Shown here: positions 28,034 to 36,966 of the stretch, piece by piece
How the letters are laid out: each line of letters opens with the position of its first letter
Position numbering within the stretch: the first letter of the stretch is position 1
Origin: Cryomorpha sp963748925
GTDB taxonomy: Bacteria; Bacteroidota; Bacteroidia; Flavobacteriales_D; Cryomorphaceae
Length of the DNA: 64,000 bases
NCBI GenBank assembly: GCA_963748925.1
Contig: CAVVKG010000001.1
Location: 620,001 to 684,000 of the forward strand
Reading direction: 5' to 3'
Position numbers and translations under genes: made by a program
The notes under the pieces: generated by a model
The model's input: the letters and a program-made list of their open reading frames with translations, nothing else
Database searches by the model: none
What the model was told of the DNA's origin: nothing

Positions 28034-29098
28034 TCAAAGCCATTTTTTATTCTTAAAATAATAGAGCATTCCTGCTGCTATAACGATTAGTAAAACCCAA
28101 AAAAGTGGATACGAATATTTGTAATGCAGTTCGGGCAGGTATTCAAAATTGGTGCCGTATACTCCGGCCACAAAAGTAAGCGGGATAAAAACCACTGAGA
28201 AAATGGTTAGAACCCTCAAAATATCATTCAAGCGGGCACTCATATTCATGTGAAATATTCCCAACTCATCATTTAGTAATTCTTTGTATATATCAATCGC
28301 TTCCATGGCGTGCTGTACGTGGTCTTCAAGATCTTTAATAAAAGGAAGGGTTTTAGGATTCAATAATGGCGACTCTGTTTTTTCAAATTGAAAAACCATC
28401 TCTAAGATAGGTCTTATAATTCTCCTGTAGTTGTTTATATCAGTACGATAAGCATTGACACGACTGAGCAGTTTCTTACTCTGTGAACGCATCATAGATT
28501 CTACAAGATTTTCAATTTGGTTGCCCAGATATTCAATTGTGATTATGTAATTATCAACGATAGCATCCATTAGAGCAAAGGCAAGATAATCAGAACCGCG
28601 ATGGCGAATTTTAGTCGTAGTATTTATAATGCGATCGCGCACACCACTAAACACATCTCCTTTTACCTCCTGAAAACTCAATAAGAAATTAGGGCCAATA
28701 ACAATCGAAACTTGCTCAGATTCTACGAGACCTGATTCGTCTTTTAGACTTAACATTTTTAAAAAGAATGCAAGCCTGCCTTCACTTTCATCAAATTTAG
28801 GTCGCTGATCGGTATTGAGAATATCTTCCTGTATAAGCGGATGAACCCCAAAAGTTTGCCCAAGTGAGGCTATTACATTAGTATCGTGCAGGCCATTTAT
28901 ATTGAACCAGGTAGTGTACCCCTCTTTAATATAATCTGCGGCAGATGTTACTGAAACATCTTCAAATATTTCACATGAATCTGGGGCATACCTTATGGCA
29001 TCAATCGTTACAGTGTCAGATTTCTGTGTTCCCACAAAAATCAAACTTCCCGGAGCAGTGCCTATTTTTTTAGATTCTTTTTTAAGTAACCTTGCCAT
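28034..29098 (-). CDS. corA: CorA-family divalent cation transporter with GTN in place of GMN
   Basis: A 354-residue CorA-like channel. The large N-terminal cytoplasmic domain is followed by the stalk helix and two C-terminal membrane helices (IFSVVFIPLTFVAGVYG and LFWVLLIVIAAGMLYYF), ending in a basic KNKKWL tail. The signature at the end of the first helix reads YGTNF (residues 314-318) instead of YGMNF. The bases at 28148-28156 give this clearly. Elsewhere it is typical, including FEYLPEL after the motif. The start overlaps the end of the MscS gene by 17 bases. CorA normally moves Mg2+ (or Co2+, Ni2+); the altered filter makes the ion uncertain. Confidence 0.87.
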   Translation of the reverse strand: MARLLKKESKKIGTAPGSLIFVGTQKSDTVTIDAIRYAPDSCEIFEDVSVTSAADYIKEGYTTWFNINGLHDTNVIASLGQTFGVHPLIQEDILNTDQRPKFDESEGRLAFFLKMLSLKDESGLVESEQVSIVIGPNFLLSFQEVKGDVFSGVRDRIINTTTKIRHRGSDYLAFALMDAIVDNYIITIEYLGNQIENLVESMMRSQSKKLLSRVNAYRTDINNYRRIIRPILEMVFQFEKTESPLLNPKTLPFIKDLEDHVQHAMEAIDIYKELLNDELGIFHMNMSARLNDILRVLTIFSVVFIPLTFVAGVYGTNFEYLPELHYKYSYPLFWVLLIVIAAGMLYYFKNKKWL

Positions 29099-29942
29099 GC
29101 TGTTTATTTACAATTGTGCGGTGTGGATAAGGTATCTCAATTCCCTCGCTGTCAAATCTAAGTTTTATAGCTTTTAGAAGATCGGTTTTTAGAACAAACC
29201 CATCACCAAAGTCTTTTGTCCACGCTGTTGCTCTCAAATTGACTGAATATTCATCCAGAGCCATAACCCTCACAACCACCAACTCCTCACCTGCTTCTAT
29301 TTCTTCTTCAGTTCGATTATCTGTAAGAAATGGATGCTTTAAAACTTCTTCACGCAATACATCAATCGCATGATTCAAATCAGATTCATAGCTTATTGAT
29401 ACAAAAATGAAATTGGCCAATTTATCATCGTAGAGATTTGAATTCTGAATTACATCGTTGCTAATATTACTATTAGGCACTACATACCGCTTATTTTCAA
29501 AATCTCTAATCACGACATGTCTCAAGGTTATATCCTCAATGATTCCAGAATATTTATCACTTACTTTTACAACATCACCGACCCTAAACGGCTTAAAAAT
29601 AACAATGAAAACGCCGCTTATAATATTTGAAAAGGCTGCTTGAGAGGCAAAACCAATAATGGCAGCAAAAATTCCTGCACCCGCAAATAATGTAATACCC
29701 ACCTGCTTAAATTCGGGAATAGAATAAAGAATGATCGTGATGGTAATAACCATCACAATGAGGTTGAGCGCATTATTTAGAAAAGCGTAATTGGTAGGAT
29801 CAACATTGAGTTGCTTAGAAGATCGTATTAAAAATCTGCGGAGCAGGTATCTCAGAAGCCTGAACACTACAAAAGCAATTATCAGCACAATAAGTACAAA
29901 TAATCCATAGTCTATCCATTTAGACCCTGTAAAAGTGAGCAT
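29082..29942 (-). CDS. MscS-type mechanosensitive channel (second copy)
   Basis: A 286-residue channel. One or more N-terminal helices (YGLFVLIVLIIAFVVFRLL; LNLIVMVITITIILYSI) are followed by the pore-like Gly/Ala-rich helix TLFAGAGIFAAIIGFASQAAF. The cytoplasmic domain has FRVGDVVKVSDKYSGIIEDI and VVPNSNISNDVI. It resembles small-conductance channels of the MscS superfamily. Its stop overlaps the corA start by 17 bases, so the two are translated from one message, which would pair ion uptake and osmotic release. Confidence 0.87.
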   Translation of the reverse strand: MLTFTGSKWIDYGLFVLIVLIIAFVVFRLLRYLLRRFLIRSSKQLNVDPTNYAFLNNALNLIVMVITITIILYSIPEFKQVGITLFAGAGIFAAIIGFASQAAFSNIISGVFIVIFKPFRVGDVVKVSDKYSGIIEDITLRHVVIRDFENKRYVVPNSNISNDVIQNSNLYDDKLANFIFVSISYESDLNHAIDVLREEVLKHPFLTDNRTEEEIEAGEELVVVRVMALDEYSVNLRATAWTKDFGDGFVLKTDLLKAIKLRFDSEGIEIPYPHRTIVNKQHGKVT

Positions 29943-30103
29943 ATAAATTCCCTTTTTTTAGATCTCCGAAGGTAGAAAAAACAATACTACACAGTGGAAT
30001 TTGTGAAAAGATTGAATTCACATTTTAAACCGAAGTGAACTCTGTCAAATTAGCATTTAAAGAAAAGCTGAATAGGTTTAATTCTGATTTGAATGTTATG
30101 CAC

Positions 30104-30556
30104 TCAAAAATCAATATTCATTGACCTTTCCATTCCGAATTCAAAAACTGCATCACTCCATTTTGGAGGACCAAATGTTGCCGGAGCATTATTCGAAAAA
30201 GCATATGGCTCGCTGGGAATGCCTACAAAATTCTTATTCAACTTTTCATCTCCATTTAAATCCTGAAAGAACGCAATACCATATTTGCCTTTTGGCAAAT
30301 TTATTTCGTGCGAGAAATTGGTCTTACCATTGGTAGCTGCTTTAAAGGTTTTAAAAGGTTTATCGCCTAGGAAGTTGTTGGGTTCGGTATAGACAGCAAT
30401 CATCACTTGGCTGTTTTTATCCTCATCCAATCCTGAGAAATTCAACTCTAACTTCATATCTTCTTCTCCATTGGGAAATACGAATGATAATAAACTAATT
30501 GAACTAAATAATGCAGTCATAAGAATGATAAGCCGAAAATGAATTTTAGTTCTCAT
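30104..30556 (-). CDS. DUF2141 family exported protein
   Basis: A 150-residue protein with an N-terminal hydrophobic signal (LIILMTALFSSISLLSFVF) and then the DUF2141 beta-sandwich. Typical segments are MIAVYTEPNNFL, LPKGKYGIAFFQDLNGDEKL, GIPSEPYAFSNNA and FGPPKWSDAVFEF. Proteins of this family are periplasmic or secreted with no known activity. It is a single-gene unit. The gap between this gene and the lipoprotein gene at 31073 contains an orphan terminator. Confidence 0.85.
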   Translation of the reverse strand: MRTKIHFRLIILMTALFSSISLLSFVFPNGEEDMKLELNFSGLDEDKNSQVMIAVYTEPNNFLGDKPFKTFKAATNGKTNFSHEINLPKGKYGIAFFQDLNGDEKLNKNFVGIPSEPYAFSNNAPATFGPPKWSDAVFEFGMERSMNIDF

Positions 30557-30599
30557 AAGATTCTTTTTTTACACCAATAGAAACGCTGTATTTGCTGCC

Positions 30600-30768
30600 C
30601 AATTGCAATAAATCAAAGTTTATTTTAAGTTTTTTTTCGATAAGCAGGCAACCCTTAACTTTCTCTTCGTCTAAATTACGCAAACCCGCAGATATTGCGA
30701 GTGGAATAAGATGCTTACTTATTTAAAAATGCTTAAAATGCCCGTTACCAGACGGGCATTTTTTTTTA
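30600..30768 (+). ncRNA. Candidate small RNA ending at an orphan terminator
   Basis: Inferred only from an isolated terminator on the plus strand with no coding sequence before it. The 5' end is a guess; no matching promoter with both elements was identified. The family is unknown. A fold prediction and RNA-seq would decide. Confidence 0.25.
30737..30768 (+). terminator. Orphan rho-independent terminator
   Basis: AATGCCCGT and ACGGGCATT form a perfect nine-base stem with a six-base loop (TACCAG), followed by T8. There is no plus-strand gene upstream for more than 10 kb. Confidence 0.75.
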
Positions 30769-31041
30769 TGCTATAAGATAAAACCGGTTAATAATCTCCT
30801 TGATTCTAATATTTAGGAGGTAAATTTCAAAGTTACGTTGATCAACACATAGTAAAACCCGCGCCATATTTTTAAAGCTTCATATTTATTCAATTTTTTT
30901 GGAATCTTTCACCTCGTTAGATCAATGTTGCAACCAATGAATTCTTAAATTACTCTAACAAAAATTATTTAATTAACAAGCTTAGGGCCAAGGTAGAAAT
31001 GTTAATATCTTGACATTGAAGAAATTTTTAGAAAAGATCAT

Positions 31042-31050
31042 TATATTCGC
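31042..31050 (+). promoter_or_regulatory. -7-like element before lipoprotein gene
   Basis: TATATTCGC differs from TAnnTTTGC by one base and lies 22 bases before the ATG. A TTG at 31016-31018 is 23 bases upstream, slightly beyond the usual spacing, so this is a weak call. Confidence 0.4.
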
Positions 31051-31072
31051 AACCGAAAAAAAATAAAGCAAT

Positions 31073-32002
31073 ATGAAATTGATCAACAAGTTTTTAATTG
31101 GATTCTTAGCCATGGGAATGGTAACTCTGGTATCTTGCAACAAAGGTGACGATGATGGCCCTTCTGAACCTGAATTTTCGGGGACTTTTACCGGTAACCT
31201 TACTATCGTTCCGACTGCAACTGAATCAGACTGGGTAACTTCTTCGATATCCGCTGTTCACGACACTTCGATGTTTAATTTTGGACCTAAAGTTAGAATT
31301 CAAGTTCAGGATGGTTCGGGAAATACAATTGTTATTTTCTTGACAGATACGGTAGTCAATCCAGCCGGATACCTTTTTTCACAAACTACTACAAGTTATT
31401 CTACGTTTGATAATAGCACATTAGAAACTCCTGCCACTACTGTAAAAGATGACCTAACCCCTGCAACAACCGGGAACATTGTTATTACAGATAATGGTAA
31501 AGACGACGGAATTCTGAGAGGAACAATCAATTCTCTACAATGGTTCAATGTGCTTGAAGATGAAAACGACCAAATTTATGCAGTGCTTCAAGAAGGATCT
31601 TTTGAAGTTCCTCTAACGCGTGTAGGCACTCCTGTAGGTGGTGGAGATGACTCGGATATTTCTGCTACAATTGATGGTCAGGCGTTTGCTCCAGATTTTA
31701 TTACAACTTCAGGTCTTGTTATTACTGGTGCGAGCACGAGTAATGGTGCTTCTTTGTCGTTGTCGGTTCCTGCATCAGGTGTGGGTGTTGGTGATTACAG
31801 CTTCGACCAAACTTCATCACTTGTCTTAATTTACTCTGATGGAAGTCAAAATACTTATATTGCTACTTCAGGAACGGTTTCTTTTTCAGCTTATAACTCG
31901 TCTGCCCAAACTGCTACGGGTACGTTTAACGCTACGCTAACCAATCAAAACACTAGCAATACTCTCACCCTTACAAACGGTAGTTTTGAAATAGACAACT
32001 AA
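31073..32002 (+). CDS. Lipoprotein with repeated beta-rich region
   Basis: A 309-residue lipoprotein. The signal MKLINKFLIGFLAMGMVTLVSC has its lipobox cysteine at about residue 22, followed by an acidic NKGDDDG spacer that often marks surface-exposed lipoproteins in Bacteroidota. The rest is Thr/Ser/Gly-rich and beta, with two parts separated by a GGGDDSD linker near residue 190. The second part (SATIDGQAFAPDFIT) resembles DUF6252-like lipoprotein domains. It has its own terminator. Function unknown. Confidence 0.72.
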   Translation: MKLINKFLIGFLAMGMVTLVSCNKGDDDGPSEPEFSGTFTGNLTIVPTATESDWVTSSISAVHDTSMFNFGPKVRIQVQDGSGNTIVIFLTDTVVNPAGYLFSQTTTSYSTFDNSTLETPATTVKDDLTPATTGNIVITDNGKDDGILRGTINSLQWFNVLEDENDQIYAVLQEGSFEVPLTRVGTPVGGGDDSDISATIDGQAFAPDFITTSGLVITGASTSNGASLSLSVPASGVGVGDYSFDQTSSLVLIYSDGSQNTYIATSGTVSFSAYNSSAQTATGTFNATLTNQNTSNTLTLTNGSFEIDN

Positions 32003-32027
32003 ATCTTTCTATCATATATCTTATAAT

Positions 32028-32064
32028 AAAAAATGCAGTAAAGTGATTTACTGCATTTTTTTTA
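32028..32064 (+). terminator. Rho-independent terminator after lipoprotein gene
   Basis: AAAATGCAGTAAA and TTTACTGCATTTT form a 13-base stem with loop GTGA, followed by more T. It lies 28 bases after the stop codon. Confidence 0.85.
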
Positions 32065-32100
32065 TTCTATATATTTCGAGCAAATCATTTTGAACAAGTA

Positions 32101-32625
32101 ATGGCAAAACAATCAGCATTTGGCGGTGAGTCATCCTACCAGGCTTTCGCTCATGAGGGTCAGAGAATTGCTAACGAGAGGGATTTAAAACAATTTAAAA
32201 TTCAGATTAACCTCTTATCCGCAAAGGATCCCATCGAGTCGCAAAGGGCTGCTAGTGTGCTACATCATGTGAGCAATATATCTTCAAATATATTTCTTGA
32301 CTATTTGGACGTTTTGATACAAGTACTCAAAAATCCTATTCACGATTCGGGTCCCCGACTGGCCATGAGGGTTTTAAAACTTATAGATATTCCTGAAAAA
32401 CACGCCGGTATCTGTGTAGATCTGGCATTTAGCTATTTGAATAATATCAAAACCCCCGTAGCGATTAAAGTTTATTCCATGGTAGTAATAGCTAACCAAG
32501 CTAGTATTTTTCCGGAACTGCTTGGTGAGCTTGAAGCGAGCATTTCGAGTCAGTATGAATGGCAATCACCGGCTTTTAAGGCTTCTGTGAGAAAAATACA
32601 TAGAAAAATAGGTCTTAAAATTTGA
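32101..32625 (+). CDS. HEAT-repeat-like helical protein
   Basis: A 174-residue soluble, all-helical protein with segments such as SAKDPIESQRAASVLHHV, NPIHDSGPRLAMRVLKL and TPVAIKVYSMVVIANQ. These look like tandem HEAT/ARM-like helix pairs. There is no signal peptide. The ATG at 32101 follows an A-rich leader right after a terminator. Such repeat proteins usually bind other proteins; no specific role can be read. The membrane glycosyltransferase gene follows 108 bases later on the same strand. Confidence 0.65.
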   Translation: MAKQSAFGGESSYQAFAHEGQRIANERDLKQFKIQINLLSAKDPIESQRAASVLHHVSNISSNIFLDYLDVLIQVLKNPIHDSGPRLAMRVLKLIDIPEKHAGICVDLAFSYLNNIKTPVAIKVYSMVVIANQASIFPELLGELEASISSQYEWQSPAFKASVRKIHRKIGLKI

Positions 32626-32733
32626 AGAATATTTTTTTCAAGAACCTTTTTCTTATTTGATCATAGCAAAAACAGACAACTCAAAAATACAAGTACTCTC
32701 TGATCTCTAAATTTCACGACTGACTGGTCTTTA

Positions 32734-34658
32734 ATGAAACTTAATAATCGTATCCTACTAATAATCATTCTTCTGGTGAGCTGTGTGTTACGATTTTACC
32801 ATTATTTCGAAATACCTTTTACACACGATGAGTTTAGCGCACTTTTCAGAACCGATCACAATTCTTTTGGAGAGCTGATTAGAAAAGGAGTTTATCCTGA
32901 TGGGCACCCCGCTGGAGTGCAGGTTTTTCTTTATTATTGGGTCAAGTTGGTTGGTATGACCGAATGGCTCATCAAGTTACCATTTACCCTGGCAGGTGTA
33001 GCCGCTGTTTTATTTTTTTATAAGATTGGGAAGATTTGGTACAATGAAACGGTCGCTCTGATTTGTGTTGCATTTATCAGCAGCATGGAAATGATGGTTA
33101 TGTATAGCCAAATTGCAAGACCTTATATTACAGGCCTCTTATTTGTTCTTTCTATGGCCTATTTCTGGTCTCTTTTAATCCACAAACCTGAGAGAAATTT
33201 TATCCGGAACGGAATACTTTATATTCTGAGCGCAACGCTTGCTGCTTATAATCATCACTTCAGTCTCCTTTTTGTAATTGTTCTCGGATTTGCCGGGTTG
33301 CTTTTTATCCATCGTGATAAATTATGGTATTATATCACCTTCGGGATCGCAGTATTTCTTTTGTATATACCTCATTTGCAAATTCTTTCGGCGCAGATAG
33401 AAATAGGTGGTATTGAAGGGTGGCTTGCCAAGCCTACTATATCCTTCTTCGGTGGTTATTTGAGATATCTTTTTAACTTCTCTGTCCCAGAATACCTTGT
33501 GATCTTTGGCATTATTATTCTAGGTCTTGTACAGGCGCGACCAAATAGCTTCACCTTTCGGAAATTTCTTCTTTTTCTTTTGCTTTTTGGGTTGCCGCTT
33601 ACTATCGGATATTTATATTCTATTTATTTCAGTGCCGTATTGCAGTTTTCAGTACTCATTTTTAGCACTCCCTTTCTGCTTTTTGCTTTGTTCGGTCACC
33701 TTTCAAATCAGCGTGTTTTAATAAATACAGTGGTGGTGCTACTCATCCTTTCTGTGGGTGCTTACGGTTTGGTAAAAGAGCGCAGGTTCTATTCATTATT
33801 TTACAAATCGCCTTACGAAGTAATTCTAACCGACCTCGAAAAGGTAAAGAGTGAATTTCCGGGTACGAATGCACTGATTGATTCTCATAGAAAAATTAGT
33901 GCGTATTACATTGAAATCAATTCGATAAACCATGAATTCAAATGGTTTACTGATCTGAGTTCAACAGCAGAGTTATTGAGCTATTTAGATAAATCTTCTC
34001 AAGAAAGCAACCATATCTATTTCGGTACATTACCAGAAAACCCGCCGAATACGGTAGCCTTAATCCGCGATTATTTTCCTTATCTAATTTGGCAGAAAAA
34101 CTACGCCGGAGCAAGCACCTACTTTTTTTCATCAGAGAGCGAGCCCATAGAAAATACTCAACAAGAAATTCATTTTGGTTTAGACTACGACACGAAGTGG
34201 TCTAATATTCTATCCGAGAATTTTCTTGTCGATTCTGCCACTAAACAGATGAATTCTTATATTATCCGTTCAAATAGTGAGTGGTCAATTACTTATTCAG
34301 ATACCCTTAAAAACTGGAATTTAGGTTATAATGATTTCATTGATATTAAAACCACCGGAGTCTTTAAGAATAAACCAGAAAACGTTTTAGCGGTGGCTAC
34401 CTTAACAGATATTGAAGGTAAATTGATCTATTGGGGCTCATCCAATTTTGATGAATTTGCAAAAACAGATAGCTTTCCACAAAAGATTTCGCTTACTCAT
34501 CTATTAAATTTTCTGATATTCAAGGTGTAGATTCAAGCTTGTTGTTTACTACTTTCATTTGGAACAAAGGATTAATTGAATTTAAAATTCAAGACTTTAG
34601 AATTTTTGCCAGGAATGGAAATCCGGTAATTTACGGTTTAACTGAAGAGATTGATTAG
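32734..34658 (+). CDS. ArnT/PMT-type (GT39-like) membrane glycosyltransferase, late frameshift
   Basis: About 598 codons are read to 34530. The first 360 residues hold about ten hydrophobic helices typical of dolichyl-phosphate-mannose or lipid-linked glycosyltransferases, with the acidic pair in PFTHDEFSALF (residues 29-39) at the usual catalytic position. A periplasmic C-terminal region follows. Near 34505-34512 (T/A-run) the frame shifts. In the next frame the protein sense goes on: FSDIQGVDSSLLFTTFIWNK and RNGNPVIYGLTEEID, stopping at 34656-34658. So the natural protein is probably about 640 residues. It probably moves a sugar from a lipid carrier onto a surface polymer or protein. Confidence 0.78.
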
Positions 34659-34727
34659 AAAGAAGTTTTGTTTACCATCGCAAAGTCAGACAGGTATGCT
34701 AAAAATGAATAACAAAACCTTCACTAC

Positions 34728-34759
34728 TTTGTTAAAACCCTTGAAAGCCGTAATTTTAC
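34728..34759 (+). promoter_or_regulatory. Promoter of the paa operon
   Basis: TTTG at 34728-34731, a 19-base spacer, then TAATTTTAC at 34751-34759, close to TAnnTTTGC. The paaA ATG at 34780 follows 20 bases later. This supports a start at 34780 and argues against the longer frame to 34651. Confidence 0.6.
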
Positions 34760-34779
34760 AAACACAAAATACTAGGAAT

Positions 34780-35727
34780 ATGACAATCGAAGAACGCGAG
34801 CGCGAATTTCAGGAGAAGATAGACAGTGGACAAAAGATAGAACCGAAAGAATGGATGCCAGATGAATACCGCCGACAACTTATTCGAATGATTTCGCAAC
34901 ACGCCCATTCTGAGATAGTTGGAATGCTGCCGGAAGGAAACTGGATTACCAGGGCCCCTAGCCTTCGCCGCAAGGCTGTGCTCCTAGCCAAAGTGCAGGA
35001 TGAAGCCGGGCATGGTTTATACTTATATAGCGCTGCCGAAACATTAGGAATTGACAGACAGACTATGATTGATCAGCTCCTTTCAGGAAAGGCCAAATAC
35101 AGCAGTATTTTTAATTATCCTACCATCTCCTGGGCTGATATGGGCGCAATAGGTTGGCTCGTAGATGGAGCTGCTATTGTGAATCAAACGATGCTCGCTC
35201 GTGGATCATATGGCCCCTATTCTCGTGCAATGGTTCGTATCTGTAAAGAAGAAAGCTTTCACAACCGTCAGGGTTATGAAATAATATATGAACTTGCCAA
35301 CGGAACTCCAGAGCAGAAAGAAATGGCCCAGGAAGCCTTGAACAGATGGTGGGCGCCAGCAATGCAAATGCTTGGCCCTTCTGATGCTGATTCAAAAAAT
35401 AGTGCGGTAACTATGAACTGGAAAATTAAGGTTGAAAGCAACGATACCGTTCGCCAGAGATTTATAGATAGAACAGTTCCCCAGGCTCAGGCAGCCGGGC
35501 TTACTATACCTGATCCGGACTTAAAATATAATGAGGAAACCGAACATTGGGAAATCGGTGAAATAGAGTGGGAAGAATTTTATCAAGTAATAAAAGGCCA
35601 CGGACCCTGCAATGCAAAGCGTATGAAAGCGAGAAAAGATGCAGAAGAGCAAGGTCAATGGGTGCGAGAAGCTGCTGAGGCTTATGCGGCTAAGCATTCG
35701 CGAAAGCGGGAGAAACAAGTGGCGTAA
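34780..35727 (+). CDS. paaA: Phenylacetyl-CoA 1,2-epoxidase catalytic subunit PaaA
   Basis: A 315-residue ferritin-like di-iron protein. Metal ligands are in DEAGHGLYLY (EAGH) and in EESFHNRQGYE (ExxH); these match PaaA. Together with PaaB, PaaC and the reductase PaaE it turns phenylacetyl-CoA into its ring 1,2-epoxide, using O2. The frame is open to 34651 and would add 43 residues, but the start MTIEERERE matches the family N-terminus and falls just after the promoter. PaaB follows 43 bases later. Note that paaE is not in this operon but at 51.9 kb. Confidence 0.93.
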   Translation: MTIEEREREFQEKIDSGQKIEPKEWMPDEYRRQLIRMISQHAHSEIVGMLPEGNWITRAPSLRRKAVLLAKVQDEAGHGLYLYSAAETLGIDRQTMIDQLLSGKAKYSSIFNYPTISWADMGAIGWLVDGAAIVNQTMLARGSYGPYSRAMVRICKEESFHNRQGYEIIYELANGTPEQKEMAQEALNRWWAPAMQMLGPSDADSKNSAVTMNWKIKVESNDTVRQRFIDRTVPQAQAAGLTIPDPDLKYNEETEHWEIGEIEWEEFYQVIKGHGPCNAKRMKARKDAEEQGQWVREAAEAYAAKHSRKREKQVA

Positions 35728-35770
35728 TGCTGAGGATTATATATACCACCATATTGAGAATAAAATTGAC

Positions 35771-36076
35771 ATGACAGACAATAAAAAAGAAGAGGGTAAG
35801 CAGGGAATACTTTGGGAGGTTTTCGTTCAAGCCAAGCCCGGATTAGCTCATAAGCACGCCGGAAGTCTTCACGCTCCCGACGCAGAGATGGCGCTTAGAA
35901 GTGCCAGAGATGTTTACACACGACGAAAAGAAGGCGTGAGCATCTGGGTTGTTCCGGCTACAGAAATAACGGCTACATCTGAAAGTGACTCTGATTCATT
36001 CTTCGACCCCGCGGATGATAAAGTATATCGTCATCCCACTTTTTACACCATTCCCGAAGGAGTAAAATATTTATAA
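35771..36076 (+). CDS. paaB: Phenylacetyl-CoA epoxidase subunit PaaB
   Basis: A 101-residue small subunit of the epoxidase. The conserved core is LWEVFVQAKPGLAHKHAGSL, then APDAEMALRSARDVYTRR and VWVVP-like IWVVPATEI. Such proteins bridge PaaA/PaaC heterodimers. The frame continues upstream into paaA, but the ATG at 35771 is the proper start (MTDNKKEEG). The paaC start follows 3 bases after its stop. Confidence 0.92.
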   Translation: MTDNKKEEGKQGILWEVFVQAKPGLAHKHAGSLHAPDAEMALRSARDVYTRRKEGVSIWVVPATEITATSESDSDSFFDPADDKVYRHPTFYTIPEGVKYL

Positions 36077-36079
36077 GAA

Positions 36080-36841
36080 ATGACCGAAGATCAAGCTTTA
36101 CTTAATTACCTCATAAGACTGGGTGATAACGCCCTCATTTTGGGTCAAAGACTTGGAGAGTGGTGTGGTCACGCACATCAATTAGAGTCTGATATTGCCC
36201 TTACAAATATTGCCCTCGATCAGATAGGCCAGGCAAGAACGTTGCTCGCCGAGGCCGGAAACCTTGAAGGAAAAGGCAGATCTGAAGATCAACTTGCTTT
36301 TCATCGCAGCGAAAGGGAGTTCCGAAACAATCTACTTGTAGAACAAGACAATGGTGACTTTGCCCAAACCATAACACGACAGTTCCTTTTTGATATTTAC
36401 CAGTTTCATTTGCTTAAAGCACTCACCGACAGCAAGAATGATTTCCTGAAGGCTTACGCGGAAAAGAGCATTAAAGAAGTAACCTACCACCGTAGTTTAA
36501 GTAAAGACTGGGTGGTGCGCTTAGGCGATGGAACAGAGAAAAGTCATAATAAAATGCAAGAAGCTGTTGACACTCTATGGCAGTTTACCGGTGAGTTATT
36601 TGAAATGGACGAAACCGATACGATTCTTATCAAAGCAGGTATTGCTCCTGACCTGAATGATTTAAAAGTGAAATGGGAATCGGAAGTTAAGGCTGTGCTT
36701 GAAGAGGCTACAGTTAAAATACCTGATACCCTTGGGTTTATGGCTAGTGGAGGAAGACAAGGTAGACATACGGAATACATGGGATATATCCTGGCGGAAA
36801 TGCAACAATTGCCAAGGTCAATGCCCGATGCGAAATGGTAA
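36080..36841 (+). CDS. paaC: Phenylacetyl-CoA epoxidase structural subunit PaaC
   Basis: A 253-residue ferritin-like protein with the PaaC pattern: LGDNALILGQRLGEWCGHAH, then LTNIALDQIGQARTLL, QEAVDTLWQFTGELF and TEYMGYILAEMQ. PaaC lacks the full set of metal ligands and stabilises PaaA. The epoxidase reaction is shared. The ATG is 3 bases after paaB. Gap to paaD is 125 bases with no promoter I could identify. Confidence 0.92.
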   Translation: MTEDQALLNYLIRLGDNALILGQRLGEWCGHAHQLESDIALTNIALDQIGQARTLLAEAGNLEGKGRSEDQLAFHRSEREFRNNLLVEQDNGDFAQTITRQFLFDIYQFHLLKALTDSKNDFLKAYAEKSIKEVTYHRSLSKDWVVRLGDGTEKSHNKMQEAVDTLWQFTGELFEMDETDTILIKAGIAPDLNDLKVKWESEVKAVLEEATVKIPDTLGFMASGGRQGRHTEYMGYILAEMQQLPRSMPDAKW

Positions 36842-36966
36842 TTAATCTTGTATAAAGCATGGTCTATGCTCCATTTGAGATTTTTGTTATTTGTTACAAT
36901 GTATAATTTCTAATCTCTTTTTTTTGGGCTTGTGGTTCGAAAAAAATAGGCAGACCAAATTCTAAG

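Larger units (their letters stand above)
30557..31072. other. 515-base intergenic region with orphan terminator
   Basis: No open frame with protein sense was found. A strong terminator at 30737-30768 points to a plus-strand transcript of roughly 100-200 bases upstream of it, but the nearest plus-strand gene to the left ends at 18.0-19.2 kb and cannot be its source. A -7-like element for the following lipoprotein gene is at 31042-31050. The rest is AT-rich and unremarkable. Confidence 0.5.

Noticed and set aside
34651..34779. N-terminal extension of PaaA by 43 codons
   Set aside because: The promoter (34728-34759) lies inside it, its sequence is not like the family N-terminus, and it covers the end of the frameshifted glycosyltransferase.
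35639..35770. Long in-frame extension of PaaB
   Set aside because: It overlaps the end of paaA and is poor protein; the ATG at 35771 gives the normal length.
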